Below, one piece after another: positions 16,569-25,868 of a stretch of DNA of 56,447 bases; within the stretch, counting starts at the first letter, position 1; the number at the start of each line of letters is the position of its first letter. Source of the stretch: Mycobacterium paraffinicum (GTDB taxonomy: Bacteria; Actinomycetota; Actinomycetes; Mycobacteriales; Mycobacteriaceae); the NCBI RefSeq assembly GCF_001907675.1, contig NZ_MPNT01000035.1, positions 1 through 56,447 on the forward strand. The letters run 5' to 3'. A program made the translations under genes and the position numbers. Below the pieces are notes generated by a model, which was given only the letters and a program-made list of their open reading frames with translations, was not told the DNA's origin and did not search any database.

Positions 16569-16749
16569 ATGGTGCTGACCCACCCCCGCAAGCGGGAGGT
16601 ACCCCCAGCGCCCGGCTTCGCCGCGCTGCGATCATCGCGGGTCGATGGTGCTGACCCGCCGCGCCCGGCTTCGCCGCGCTTGCGATCATCGCGGGTCAAT
16701 GGTGCTGACCCGCCGCGCCCGGCTTCGCCGCGCTTGCGATCATCACTAA
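16569..16749. repeat. Repeat block between rnc and fpg (about 54-bp period)
   Basis: Three units each begin ATGGTGCTGACC: 16569, 16645 and 16699. The second and third units share GCGCCCGGCTTCGCCGCGC then TTGCGATCATC and are 54 and about 51 bp long. The first also contains an inverted copy of the GC hairpin repeat (16581-16606). The block is open from an ATG touching the rnc stop (TGAATG) to a stop at 16757, overlapping the fpg start. The encoded 62 residues repeat GADPPRPASPRLRSS. I treat it as a MIRU-like junction repeat, not a protein gene. Confidence 0.8.
16581..16606 (-). repeat. Inverted copy of the GC hairpin repeat
   Basis: The reverse complement reads CTGGGGGTACCTCCCGCTTG then CGGGGGTG, matching the three tandem copies at 7079-7171. 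It lies inside the rnc-fpg repeat block in the opposite orientation. Confidence 0.75.
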
Positions 16750-17610
16750 ATGCCTGAACTGCCCGAAGTCGAGGTCGTGCGCCGCGGCTTGCAGACCCGG
16801 GTCGCCGGCAGAACGATCACGGCCGTTCGGGTGCATCACCCGCGCGCGGTGCGCCGCCACGAGGCCGGTCCGGCCGACCTCACCGCCCGGTTGCTCGACG
16901 CGCGCATTACGGGCACCGATCGGCGCGGCAAGTACCTATGGCTGCTGCTCGACGGCCCACAGGTCCCGGACACCGCGCTCGTCGTGCACCTCGGCATGAG
17001 CGGGCAGATGCTGCTGGGTGAGGTGCCCCGCGCCGACCACGTGCGCATCTCCGCGCTGCTCGACGACGGGACCGTGCTGAGCTTCGCCGACCAGCGCACT
17101 TTCGGCGGCTGGATGCTCGCCGACCTGGTGAGCGTGGACGGGAGCGTGGTGCCGGCCCCCGTCGCGCACCTGGCGCGCGACCCGCTGGATCCCCTCTTCG
17201 ACCGCGACGCCGTCGTGAACGTCTTGCGGCGCAAGCACTCCGAGATCAAGCGGCAGCTCCTCGACCAGACCGTCGTGTCGGGCATCGGCAACATCTACGC
17301 CGACGAGGCGCTATGGCGCGCCAAGGTCAACGGGGCCCGCATCGCGGCCACGCTGAGCCGTCCCCGGCTGGGCGCGGTCCTGGACGCCGCGGCCGACGTG
17401 ATGCGCGACGCGCTGGCGCAGGGCGGGACGTCGTTCGACTCGCTGTACATCAACGTCAACGGCGAATCCGGCTACTTCGACCGGTCGCTGGACGCCTACG
17501 GCCGCGAGGGACAGAACTGCAGGCGTTGCGGCGCGGTGATGCGCCGGGAGAAGTTCATGAACCGGTCGTCGTTCTACTGTCCGAGATGCCAGCCGCGGCC
17601 GCGCCTTTGA
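16750..17610 (+). CDS. fpg: Formamidopyrimidine-DNA glycosylase
   Basis: A 286-residue bifunctional glycosylase/AP lyase that removes 8-oxoguanine. The N-terminus [14 protein letters not shown] supplies the catalytic Pro2 and Glu3 after Met removal. HLGMSGQ and the H2TH region ([17 protein letters not shown]) are intact, and the C-terminal zinc finger has CRRCG and CPRC. ATG 16750 lies directly after the repeat block with no clear Shine-Dalgarno, consistent with coupling to the repeat frame or to rnc. Confidence 0.97.
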   Translation: MPELPEVEVVRRGLQTRVAGRTITAVRVHHPRAVRRHEAGPADLTARLLDARITGTDRRGKYLWLLLDGPQVPDTALVVHLGMSGQMLLGEVPRADHVRISALLDDGTVLSFADQRTFGGWMLADLVSVDGSVVPAPVAHLARDPLDPLFDRDAVVNVLRRKHSEIKRQLLDQTVVSGIGNIYADEALWRAKVNGARIAATLSRPRLGAVLDAAADVMRDALAQGGTSFDSLYINVNGESGYFDRSLDAYGREGQNCRRCGAVMRREKFMNRSSFYCPRCQPRPRL

Positions 17611-17721
17611 GTGTGCGAGCAGGGCTTTGCGCGTGCGGCCACGGTGGCGACACGCCGAGGGATGCCACCCGGGGCGCACGCTCGATGCGCGCCGGCCGGG
17701 CGTTTGCAAGAAAGGCTAGAA

Positions 17722-17741
17722 AGGTGAGGTTATCCTCACCT
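17722..17741. promoter_or_regulatory. Perfect palindrome upstream of feoA
   Basis: AGGTGAGGTTATCCTCACCT has perfect 8-bp arms around TTAT, ending 32 bases before the feoA ATG. The half-sites AGGTGAG/CTCACCT resemble the cores bound by DtxR-family regulators (IdeR box AGGTTAG...CTAACCT), but the spacing is wider. It overlaps where the core promoter should be (TTGCAA at 17704-17709 upstream). A role as an iron- or manganese-responsive operator is inferred. Confidence 0.55.
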
Positions 17742-17773
17742 GGCGTCGTTATCCTGGGTGGCATGGTGAACCG

Positions 17774-18061
17774 ATGGCGCCGGGTCGGCTAGTGCGGAGC
17801 TCACTTGAATCGGATTCGCCGACCGTGCTGGCCCAGCTCGCGCCGGGCCAGCGGGCGAGGATCCTGGGCGTGGCGCCGGCGGCTTCTGCCGTGGTGGCGG
17901 GCCGGCTGCGGCAACTTGGCTTCCGGCCGGCGTCGGACGTCGAGGTCATCCGGCGGGCGCCGATGGGCGACCCGACCATCTACCGCGTGCAGGACACCGA
18001 GCTGTGCCTGCGCCGCCGCGAGGCGCGGCTGATCCAAGTCGACCCGGGGAGCGTCGCATGA
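17774..18061 (+). CDS. feoA: Ferrous iron transport protein A
   Basis: A 95-residue protein with one FeoA/SH3-like domain: LAQLAPGQRARILGV, LRQLGFRPASDVEVIRRAP and RVQDTELCLRRREARLIQV. FeoA is a small cytoplasmic partner needed for FeoB-mediated Fe(II) uptake. ATG 17774 was chosen; ATG 17764 is in another frame. The stop overlaps the feoB ATG as ATGA. The gene is absent from this place in M. tuberculosis and lies behind a palindromic candidate operator. Confidence 0.92.
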   Translation: MAPGRLVRSSLESDSPTVLAQLAPGQRARILGVAPAASAVVAGRLRQLGFRPASDVEVIRRAPMGDPTIYRVQDTELCLRRREARLIQVDPGSVA

Positions 18062-19968
18062 CGTCCTGCCATGAGGAAGGCGCCGCGGTCGCGGTCGCCG
18101 GTGTGGCACGCGTCGCGCTGGTGGGCAGCCCCAACGCGGGCAAGACGTCGGTGTTCAACCACCTCACCGGGCTACGCGCCAAGACCGGCAACTATCCGGG
18201 CGTCACCGTCGGGCGCAGGGTCGGCATCACGAAAATGGACGGCGTCGAGATCGCCGTGGAGGATCTGCCGGGCACCTACAGCTTGGAGCCCATCAGCCCA
18301 GACGAACAGGTGGTGGCCGACCTGCTGGCCGGCAACGTCGCCGACGCCGGCCGTCCCGACGCGATCGTTCTGGTGGCCGACGCCACCACGCTGCACCGCT
18401 CCATCATGCTGGTGGCCCAGGTGATGCGGCTTGACGTCCCGTGCCTGTTGGCGTTGACCATGACCGATGAGTTGACCGCGCGCGGCGGTCGCATCGACGC
18501 GGACGCCTTGTCGACCGCGCTGGGCATCCCGGTGCTCCCGGTCATCGCGCACCGCGGCGGGGGCATCGACACCCTGCGCGCGCGGCTGGTGTCCTTCGAC
18601 CGGTGGCAGCGGCCCCCGATCCTGCCGCCGGGCGACGACGACGGCATCGACGCCTGGGGTAAGTCGGTCCTGCGTGCGGCCAAATACGTTGCGCCGCAGC
18701 CCGATCAACGCACCCGCGGCATCGACAGGATCGTGCTGCACCCGCTGTGGGGAACCGTCATCTTCTTCGCGGTGATGTTCTGCTTCTTCCAGGTCGTCTT
18801 CACCATCGCCGCGCCGCTGCAGGACCGCGTCAGCCAGGGCCTCGGTTGGCTCGGCACGCTGGTCAGCGACCACGTCGGCAACTACGTCGTGCGGGGTCTG
18901 CTCGGCCAAGGACTCATCGGCGGCGTGGGGACGGTGCTGCAGTTCATCCCGCAGATCGTGTTGCTGTTCTTGCTGATTGCGCTGCTGGAGAACGTCGGTT
19001 ACATGGCGCGGGCGGCATTCCTGATGGACCGGGTAATGGCCACCACCGGGCTGGAGGGTCGCGCCTTCGTCGCGATGCTCTCGTCGTTCGCCTGCGCCAT
19101 CCCGGGGATCATGGCCACCCGGACGCTGCCGTCGTCGCGCGACCGAATCGCCACCATCATCACGGCGCCGTTGATGACCTGCTCCGCGCGGCTCCCCGTC
19201 TTCACCCTGCTGGTCGGGCTGCTGGTTTCGCCGCAGGCCCAGTGGTGGGGGTTCAGCGCGCAGGGTGTGGCGATGTTCCTGCTGTACCTGTGTGGGGGCA
19301 CCTCGGCGCTGATCGCCGCGTCGTTGTTCAAGTCGACGATCCTGCGCAGCGATCTGCTGCCGTTCACGATGGAGCTTCCGCCGTACCGTTTCCCGTCCCT
19401 CAAGAACGTGCTCATCACCATGTGGGATTCGGCGAAAGTGTTCCTGCGCAAGGCCGGGACCATCATCCTGGGCACCTCCGTGGTGCTCTGGGTGCTGCTC
19501 AATCTGCCGGCGCGCCAAGCCGAGACCGCGCACATGTCGCCGACGGAGACCACCGCCTACGTGATGGACCACAGCTACGCCGCCGACGTCGGGAAGGCGA
19601 TCGGGCCGGTGTTCAAGCCGCTCGGTTTCGATTGGCGCATCAACGTCGCGCTGCTCGGTTCCACCTCGGCGCGTGAGGTTTTCGTGTCCACCCTTGGCCA
19701 GGTTTCGGCGGCGACGAATCCCGACGACCCACACGAGGCCCTGGTCGCGATGAGCGACGACGGCGGCCACAGGGTGTTCACCGCGCCAACCGTCATCGCG
19801 CTGATGGTGTACTTCATCTTCGCTTTGCAATGCATGTCCACCGTCGCGGTGATGCGCCGCGAGACCAACTCGTGGCGGTGGCCCGCGTTCGCGTGGTCCT
19901 ACATGTTCGTGCTGGCCTGGACGATGGCGTTCGCGGCCCGCTCGATCGCGGTCGGTGTCGGCGCATGA
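18058..19968 (+). CDS. feoB: Ferrous iron transport protein B
   Basis: A 636-residue Fe(II) permease. The cytoplasmic G domain (about 15-180) has G1 GSPNAGKTS at 23-31, G2 Thr50 (YPGVT) and G3 DLPGTYSL at 69-76. At the G4 position it has TMTD (134-137) where most FeoBs have NxxD. The membrane part starts near 230 with Gate motifs ENVGYMARAAFLMDR and SSFACAIPGIMATRTLPS, which hold the conserved Cys. At least seven further hydrophobic helices follow. It is coupled to feoA and nfu by ATGA overlaps at both ends. Confidence 0.95.
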   Translation: MTSCHEEGAAVAVAGVARVALVGSPNAGKTSVFNHLTGLRAKTGNYPGVTVGRRVGITKMDGVEIAVEDLPGTYSLEPISPDEQVVADLLAGNVADAGRPDAIVLVADATTLHRSIMLVAQVMRLDVPCLLALTMTDELTARGGRIDADALSTALGIPVLPVIAHRGGGIDTLRARLVSFDRWQRPPILPPGDDDGIDAWGKSVLRAAKYVAPQPDQRTRGIDRIVLHPLWGTVIFFAVMFCFFQVVFTIAAPLQDRVSQGLGWLGTLVSDHVGNYVVRGLLGQGLIGGVGTVLQFIPQIVLLFLLIALLENVGYMARAAFLMDRVMATTGLEGRAFVAMLSSFACAIPGIMATRTLPSSRDRIATIITAPLMTCSARLPVFTLLVGLLVSPQAQWWGFSAQGVAMFLLYLCGGTSALIAASLFKSTILRSDLLPFTMELPPYRFPSLKNVLITMWDSAKVFLRKAGTIILGTSVVLWVLLNLPARQAETAHMSPTETTAYVMDHSYAADVGKAIGPVFKPLGFDWRINVALLGSTSAREVFVSTLGQVSAATNPDDPHEALVAMSDDGGHRVFTAPTVIALMVYFIFALQCMSTVAVMRRETNSWRWPAFAWSYMFVLAWTMAFAARSIAVGVGA

Positions 19969-20528
19969 TCCCCATCCACGCCACGGCGACCGCGGACCCG
20001 CGTCAGCTGCGCTGGGTGGTCCCACCCGACCGGCTGCCGGCGCGCGGCACCGTCCTGCGCGCCCCCGGCCGGCTCGGCGCCCTGCTGGACGACGGGGTAA
20101 TCACCGAGCTCGTGGTCGGCGCCGGCGACGTCCTGATCACGATCGGCGCCGGGGGTAGCTGGCGTGAACTGGGAGATGACGTCCGCGAGGCGCTCGGTGC
20201 GGCCCTGCTGGAACCGCAGGGCTGGACGGTCGACGAGTCGTCGGGCCCGGATCTGGAATCCGTTGCCGCGGAACTGCTTGCCGGGCCCGTGGGCGCCCTG
20301 GCCACCTCGCACGGCGGGTCGATCGAGCTGGTCTCGGTGACCGGCCACACCGTGACGGTGCGGATGGTCGGCGCGTGCGACGGATGCCCGGCCGCGTCGT
20401 CGACGCTGCGGGATGTCTTCGAGCGTGAGCTGCGCCAACGGGTCGGTCAGCACGTGGTTGTGTCATGCGAAAACAATTCGGCCGCAATCTCATTGGGTAA
20501 GAAGCTGTTGTCGCTGATCGTCCGCTGA
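19965..20528 (+). CDS. Nfu/NifU-type iron-sulfur scaffold in the feo operon
   Basis: A 187-residue protein with two domains. Residues 5-95 fit the Nfu N-terminal domain (TADPRQLRWVVPP, then GDVLITIGAGGSWRELGDDV). Residues 100-165 are a NifU C-terminal domain with Cys138-x-x-Cys141 (GACDGCPAASSTL) that assembles a [4Fe-4S] cluster between two subunits. ATG 19965 overlaps the feoB stop. No feoC is present, so this protein occupies its place. It may receive imported iron or sense it; that is inference. Confidence 0.85.
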   Translation: MIPIHATATADPRQLRWVVPPDRLPARGTVLRAPGRLGALLDDGVITELVVGAGDVLITIGAGGSWRELGDDVREALGAALLEPQGWTVDESSGPDLESVAAELLAGPVGALATSHGGSIELVSVTGHTVTVRMVGACDGCPAASSTLRDVFERELRQRVGQHVVVSCENNSAAISLGKKLLSLIVR

Positions 20529-20554
20529 AGACTCGAGCCTCGACGTCGGGCGTG

Positions 20555-21331
20555 TCAATCGAAGATGTCTCGGCGCGCGGCCCCTGGGGGCAAGGCGGGG
20601 TCGACGAACCACTCCCGGGGAAAGAGCAGGCCGAACGCCTGCGGCGGCAGTCGCAGCAGGACGTCGTACATGCGCGCTCCCACGGTGGACTCGCCGATCT
20701 GCGAGCGGTGGGCGGCGAACGCGTCCCGCTTCTGGCGCGCGAAGCCAAAGACGTCAATCCGGTGGGTGATGCTCGCCCGCGGCGCGTACGCGGTGCGGGC
20801 GACGTCCGGCTCGTAGGGCGGCGGCAGTCTCAGCAACCGGGCGAGCCGGCCGGCGCGCACCAGTAATTCCCGCGGCATCGTCGCCTCTAGCACGCGTGGC
20901 GTAGCCGCGAATTCGGCGGCGCGCTTGCCGACGTGATGCACCTGGACATGATCGCGGTGACCGTAGCCGCCGTTCGGTTGATAGCTGAGCAGAAGGTCGG
21001 CGTCTTCCTCGGCGAGGATGGCCGCGAGCCGCTGCGCCGCATCCTCGACGTCTGCGCGCCCGAAGCGGATTCGCCCCGGCGGGTCAGGGTAGAACTGTGG
21101 GCCATAACCGCTGTCGGCGTAGCCCAGACACTCGACCCGGTGAACCCCTAAAATCCTTGCGCTCGAACGCAATTCGTCTAGACGGAAGCCGTCATCCGCG
21201 TTGTGTACCCGTCCGTCGGTCGCGGCCACGACGACCACGCGGTGCCCATCCGCCGCCGCCCGCGCGAGCGTGCCTCCGGTGAGGATCACCTCGTCGTCCG
21301 GATGGGCGTGGAATGCGACCACAGTGGCCAT
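20555..21331 (-). CDS. PIG-L/LmbE-family deacetylase
   Basis: A 258-residue zinc-dependent deacetylase-like protein. The N-terminal motif AHPDDE (9-14) carries the metal ligands and catalytic Asp, and the second metal motif GYGHRDHVQVHHV supplies His. The family includes MshB and Mca of mycothiol metabolism and GlcNAc-PI deacetylase. Length is shorter than MshB (about 300), so this is probably a different member. ATG 21331 begins at MATVVAFHAHPDDE; the upstream extension is not family-like. It is divergent from the OsmC gene across 52 bases. Confidence 0.85.
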   Translation of the reverse strand: MATVVAFHAHPDDEVILTGGTLARAAADGHRVVVVAATDGRVHNADDGFRLDELRSSARILGVHRVECLGYADSGYGPQFYPDPPGRIRFGRADVEDAAQRLAAILAEEDADLLLSYQPNGGYGHRDHVQVHHVGKRAAEFAATPRVLEATMPRELLVRAGRLARLLRLPPPYEPDVARTAYAPRASITHRIDVFGFARQKRDAFAAHRSQIGESTVGARMYDVLLRLPPQAFGLLFPREWFVDPALPPGAARRDIFD

Positions 21332-21383
21332 GAACGCAGTATGCCCGCGGCGTCGGGCGCGCACTGCCCGGTAGAAATGAGCC

Positions 21384-21797
21384 ATGACCGAACTCTGGGT
21401 GGAGCGCACGGGATCGCGCCGCTACACCGGACACAGCTCGCGCGGTGCGCAGGTACTCGTCGGCTCCGAAGACGTCGACGGCGTCTTCACCCCTGGCGAG
21501 CTGCTGAAGATCGCGCTCGCCGCGTGCAGCGGGATGTCCAGCGACCAACCACTCGCCCGCCGGCTCGGCGACGACTACCAAGCGGTGGTCAGAGTGTCCG
21601 GTGACGCCGACCGCGAACGCGAGCTGTACCCGCTGTTGGAAGAGACGCTCGAGCTCGACCTGTCCGGGCTCACCGCGGAGGAGAAGGAGCGGCTGCTGGT
21701 GGTGGTCGACCGGGCGATCGAGGCGGTCTGCACCGTCGGGCGCACGCTGAAGGCCGGTACGAACGTCAGCTTCAAGGTCGCCGATGTCGGAACCTGA
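21384..21797 (+). CDS. OsmC-family protein
   Basis: A 137-residue OsmC/Ohr-superfamily protein, co-linear with Rv2923c. It has FTPGELLKIALAACSGMSSD with the first cysteine of the peroxidase centre, and VCTVGRTLKAGT with the second. Members reduce organic hydroperoxides or act in the osmotic stress response. The stop overlaps the acyP start by 14 bases, so the two are translated together. Confidence 0.88.
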   Translation: MTELWVERTGSRRYTGHSSRGAQVLVGSEDVDGVFTPGELLKIALAACSGMSSDQPLARRLGDDYQAVVRVSGDADRERELYPLLEETLELDLSGLTAEEKERLLVVVDRAIEAVCTVGRTLKAGTNVSFKVADVGT

Positions 21798-22077
21798 CGT
21801 CCGGCTCACCGCCTGGGTGCACGGGAAGGTCCAGGGCGTCGGTTTCCGCTGGTGGACGCGCAGCCGGGCGCTCGAATTGGGGCTTACCGGCTACGCGGCC
21901 AACCAGCCCGATGGCCGCGTGCTGGTGGTCGCGCAGGGCCCACGCGAAGCCGCCGAGCGACTGCTGGCGCTGCTGGAGGGCGGCGAGGCGTGGCCGTCGC
22001 GGCCCGGCCGCGTCGACAAGGTGGTCGCCGACTGGTCGGAGCCGCGGGAACGGTTCGAAGGGTTTGTCGAGCGCTGA
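21784..22077 (+). CDS. acyP: Acylphosphatase
   Basis: A 97-residue acylphosphatase that hydrolyses carboxyl-phosphate bonds. The signature VHGKVQGVGFRWWT carries the phosphate-binding Arg22, and GYAANQPDGRV carries the catalytic Asn40. ATG 21784 overlaps the OsmC gene. In M. tuberculosis it is also just upstream of smc. Confidence 0.95.
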   Translation: MSEPDVRLTAWVHGKVQGVGFRWWTRSRALELGLTGYAANQPDGRVLVVAQGPREAAERLLALLEGGEAWPSRPGRVDKVVADWSEPRERFEGFVER

Positions 22078-22208
22078 TGCGGCGCGCCAGCGCCCTCCGT
22101 CGCGTGACTGATGTGGCCATTGTGACCAGTGCGGCAAGGCGTGAACAACGGCCGCATTTCGCGCCTCCCGACACCCCTCGCTAGGGCCGACCCGAGCGAT
22201 TCGAGCGG

Positions 22209-22214
22209 TAGTCT
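22209..22214 (+). promoter_or_regulatory. -10 element of a possible leaderless smc transcript
   Basis: TAGTCT lies eight bases before GTG 22223, and there is no Shine-Dalgarno before that GTG. Both suggest transcription begins at or close to the start codon. Confidence 0.4.
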
Positions 22215-22222
22215 GGCTCGCC

Positions 22223-25200
22223 GTGTACCTCAAGAGTCTGACGCTGAAGGGCTTCAAGTCCTTCGCTTCGCCGACGACTCTGCGTTTCGAGCCGGGCATC
22301 ACCGCGGTCGTCGGGCCCAACGGTTCGGGCAAGTCGAACGTCGTCGACGCCCTGGCCTGGGTCATGGGGGAGCAGGGCGCGAAGACCCTGCGCGGCGGCA
22401 AGATGGAGGACGTCATCTTCGCCGGCACCTCGTCGCGGGCCCCGCTCGGCCGCGCCGAGGTCACCGTCACCATCGACAACTCCGACAACGCGCTGCCGAT
22501 CGAATACTCCGAGGTGTCGATCACCCGGCGCATGTTCCGCGACGGCGCCAGCGAATACGAAATCAACGGCGCCAATTGCCGTTTGATGGACGTCCAGGAG
22601 CTGCTGAGCGACTCCGGGATCGGCCGGGAGATGCACGTCATCGTGGGGCAGGGCAAGCTCGACGAGATCCTGCAGTCGCGGCCCGAAGACCGGCGCGCCT
22701 TCATCGAAGAGGCCGCCGGGGTGCTCAAGCACCGCAAGCGCAAGGAAAAGGCCCTCCGCAAACTCGACGCGATGTCGGCGAACCTGGCCCGACTCACCGA
22801 CCTCACCACCGAGCTGCGCCGCCAACTCAAACCGCTGGGCCGCCAGGCCGAGGTGGCCCGCCGCGCCCAGACCATCCAGGCCGACCTGCGCGACGCCCGA
22901 TTGCGCCTGGCCGCCGACGACCTGGTCAACAGGCAAACCGAGCGCGACGCCATCTTCGAGGCTGAGGCCACCATCCGCCGCGAGCACGACCAGGCCGCCG
23001 CCCGCCTGGCCGTGGCATCCGAGGAGCTCACCGCGCACGAGGCGGCGGTCGCCGAACTCTCGCAGCGGGCCGAATCGGTGCAGCACACCTGGTTCGGGCT
23101 GTCCGCGCTGGCCGAGCGGGTGGCCGCGACGGTCCGCATCGCCAGCGAACGCGCCCATCATCTCGACGTGGAACCGGCGCCGCCCAGCGACACCGATCCG
23201 GACGCGCTGGAAGCCGAGGCGGAGCGGGTCGCCGTCGCCGAGCGCCAATTGCTGGCAGAACTCGCCGAGGCGCGCACCCGGCTCGACGCCGCCCGCGCCG
23301 AGCTGGGCGAGCGCGAGCGCGAGGCCGCCGAGGCCGATCGGGCCCACCTGGCGGCGGTGCGCGCCGAGGCCGACCGGCGCGAGGGCCTGGCGCGACTGGC
23401 CGGTCAGGTGGAGACCATGCGGGCCCGCGTCGAATCCATCGACGACAGCGTCGCCCGGCTGTCCGAACGCATCGAACAGGCCGCCGCCCGCGCGCAGCAG
23501 TCCAAGGCGGAGTTCGAGACCGTGCAGGGCCGCGTCGGCGAGCTCGACCAGGGCGAGGTGGGCCTCGACGAGCACCACGAGCGGACCGTCGCCGCCCTGC
23601 GGTTGGCCGACGCGCGAGTCGCCGAACTGCAGGCCGCCGAGCGCGACGCCGAACGCCGGGTGGCCTCGCTGCGGGCCCGCATCGACGCGCTGGCGGTCGG
23701 ACTGGAGCGCAAGGACGGCGCGGCCTGGCTCACCGAAAACCATGCTGGCACAGGACTTTTCGGCCCGATCGCCAAGCTGGTCAAGGTCCGCTCCGGCTAC
23801 GAGGCGGCGCTGGCCGCGGTGCTGGGATCCGCGGCCGACGCCCTGGCCGCCGAGAGCTTCGGCGCGGCCCGGTCCGCGGTTGCCGCCCTCAAGCAAGCGG
23901 ACGGTGGACGGGCGGCGTTGGTGCTCGGCGATTGGCCCGCCGACGACGCCGCGTCGCGCGACGCGCTGCCCGGCTCCGCCCTCTGGGCGCTGGACCTGAT
24001 CGAGGCGCCCGCGCGGCTGCGCGGCGCCATCACGGCGATGCTCTCGGGCGTCGCGGTGGTCGACGACCTGGATCAGGCGCTCGAGCTGGTGGCGGCGCGC
24101 CCGCGGTTGCGTGCGGTCACGCTCGACGGCGACCTGGTGGGCGCCGGCTGGGTGAGCGGGGGCTCCGACCGCAAGCTCTCCACGCTCGAGGTGGCCTCGG
24201 AAATCGACAAGGCCGGCAGCGAGCTGGCCGCCGCGGAATCGCAGGTCGCCCAGCTGACCGCGGCGCTGTCCGGCGCGCTGACCGAGCAGGCCGCCCGGCA
24301 GGACTCCGCCGAGCAGGCGCTGGCCGCGCTCAACGAATCCGACACCGCCATCTCGGCGATGTACGAGCAGCTGGGGCGGCTCGGGCAGGAAGCCCGCACC
24401 ACCGAAGACGAGTGGACCAGGCTGCTGCGGCAGCGCGAAGAGCTCGAGGCCGGCCGCGCGCAGACCGTCGAAGAAGTCACGGCACTGGAAAGCCGGCTGC
24501 GCAACGCCCAAGAGACGCAACACATTCAGGCCGAAGCGCCCAACCATGCCGAGGTCCGGCAGCGGATCGCCGCGGCCGCCGAGGCCGCCCGCAGCGCCGA
24601 GGTGGAGGCCCGGCTGGCGGTGCGCACCGCCGAGGAGCGGGCCAACGCGGTCCGCGGGCGAGCGGATTCCCTGCGCCGCGCGGCCGCCGCGGAACGCGAG
24701 GCGCGGCTGCGCGCCCAGCAGGCGCGCGAGGCGCGGCTGCGCGCGGCCGCGGTCGCCGCGGCGGTGGCCGACGCCGGACGGCTGCTGGCCCAGCGGCTGG
24801 ACCGGGTGGTCGGGGCGGCGTCGAAGATCCGCGACGCCCTGGCGGCCGAACGCCAGGACCGGACGACCGCGATGGCGGCGGTGCGCGACGAGGCGAACGC
24901 GCTCGGCGCCCGGGTCGCCACCCTCACCGACTCGCTGCATCGTGACGAGGTGGCCAACGCGCAGGCGGCCATGCGCATCGAGCAGCTCGAGCAGATGGTG
25001 CTCGAGCAGTTCGGGATGGCGCCCGCCGACCTGATCGCCGAGTACGGGCCGGACGTGGCGCTGCCGCCCACCGAGCTCGAGATGGCCGAGTTCGAGCAGG
25101 CCCGGGAACGCGGCGAGCAGGTGGTCGCGCCCGCGCCGATGCCGTACGACCGGGCCACCCAGGAGCGGCGGGCCAAACGCGCCGAGCGGGAGCTCGCGGA

Positions 25201-25825
25201 GCTGGGCCGGGTCAACCCGCTGGCGCTCGAGGAGTTTGCCGCGCTGGAGGAGCGCTACAACTTCCTGTCCACCCAGCTCGAGGATGTCAAGGCGGCCCGC
25301 AAGGACCTGCTGGACGTGGTCGCCGACGTCGACGCCCGCATCCTGCAGGTGTTCAGCGAGGCGTTCGTCGACGTGGAACGCGAATTCCAGGAAGTCTTCA
25401 CCGTGCTGTTCCCCGGCGGGGAGGGCCGGCTGCGGCTGACCGATCCCGACGACATGCTCACCACCGGCATCGAGGTGGAGGCGCGCCCGCCCGGCAAGAA
25501 GATCACCCGGCTGTCGTTGCTGTCCGGTGGCGAGAAGGCGCTGACCGCGGTGGCGATGCTGGTGGCCATCTTCCGCGCCCGCCCGTCGCCGTTCTACATC
25601 ATGGACGAGGTGGAGGCCGCGCTCGACGACACCAACCTGCGCCGCCTGATCAGCCTGTTCGAGCTGCTCCGGGCGCGGTCGCAGCTGATCATCATCACGC
25701 ACCAGAAGCCCACGATGGAGGTCGCCGACGCCCTGTACGGGGTGACCATGCAGGGCGACGGCATCACCGCGGTGATCTCGCAGCGGATGCGCGGGCAGCA
25801 GGTGGAGCAGCTGGTCTCGAGCTAG
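22223..25825 (+). CDS. smc: Chromosome partition protein SMC
   Basis: A 1200-residue SMC ATPase that with ScpA/ScpB organises and separates chromosomes. Walker A GPNGSGKS is at 31-38, two long coiled-coil arms (about 165-500 and 665-1010) flank a hinge (about 505-660), and the C-terminal head has the signature LSGGEK at 1100-1105 and Walker [13 protein letters not shown] with Asp1128. The coiled coils are rich in Ala, Glu and Arg. The length is normal for actinobacteria. ftsY follows 43 bases downstream. Confidence 0.97.
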   Translation: MYLKSLTLKGFKSFASPTTLRFEPGITAVVGPNGSGKSNVVDALAWVMGEQGAKTLRGGKMEDVIFAGTSSRAPLGRAEVTVTIDNSDNALPIEYSEVSITRRMFRDGASEYEINGANCRLMDVQELLSDSGIGREMHVIVGQGKLDEILQSRPEDRRAFIEEAAGVLKHRKRKEKALRKLDAMSANLARLTDLTTELRRQLKPLGRQAEVARRAQTIQADLRDARLRLAADDLVNRQTERDAIFEAEATIRREHDQAAARLAVASEELTAHEAAVAELSQRAESVQHTWFGLSALAERVAATVRIASERAHHLDVEPAPPSDTDPDALEAEAERVAVAERQLLAELAEARTRLDAARAELGEREREAAEADRAHLAAVRAEADRREGLARLAGQVETMRARVESIDDSVARLSERIEQAAARAQQSKAEFETVQGRVGELDQGEVGLDEHHERTVAALRLADARVAELQAAERDAERRVASLRARIDALAVGLERKDGAAWLTENHAGTGLFGPIAKLVKVRSGYEAALAAVLGSAADALAAESFGAARSAVAALKQADGGRAALVLGDWPADDAASRDALPGSALWALDLIEAPARLRGAITAMLSGVAVVDDLDQALELVAARPRLRAVTLDGDLVGAGWVSGGSDRKLSTLEVASEIDKAGSELAAAESQVAQLTAALSGALTEQAARQDSAEQALAALNESDTAISAMYEQLGRLGQEARTTEDEWTRLLRQREELEAGRAQTVEEVTALESRLRNAQETQHIQAEAPNHAEVRQRIAAAAEAARSAEVEARLAVRTAEERANAVRGRADSLRRAAAAEREARLRAQQAREARLRAAAVAAAVADAGRLLAQRLDRVVGAASKIRDALAAERQDRTTAMAAVRDEANALGARVATLTDSLHRDEVANAQAAMRIEQLEQMVLEQFGMAPADLIAEYGPDVALPPTELEMAEFEQARERGEQVVAPAPMPYDRATQERRAKRAERELAELGRVNPLALEEFAALEERYNFLSTQLEDVKAARKDLLDVVADVDARILQVFSEAFVDVEREFQEVFTVLFPGGEGRLRLTDPDDMLTTGIEVEARPPGKKITRLSLLSGGEKALTAVAMLVAIFRARPSPFYIMDEVEAALDDTNLRRLISLFELLRARSQLIIITHQKPTMEVADALYGVTMQGDGITAVISQRMRGQQVEQLVSS

Positions 25826-25868
25826 GGCCCGCTCGGGCCGGTGGCGGGCGGCTGGAAGGATTGCCACC

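Noticed and set aside
21097..21282. Small plus-strand ORF opposite the PIG-L gene
   Set aside because: Arg/Pro-rich shadow with no start signal; the PIG-L motifs on the minus strand are clear.
25826..25840. Terminator after smc
   Set aside because: GGCCCG/CGGGCC is a short palindrome with a two-base spacer and no T-run, and ftsY follows closely, so read-through is more likely.
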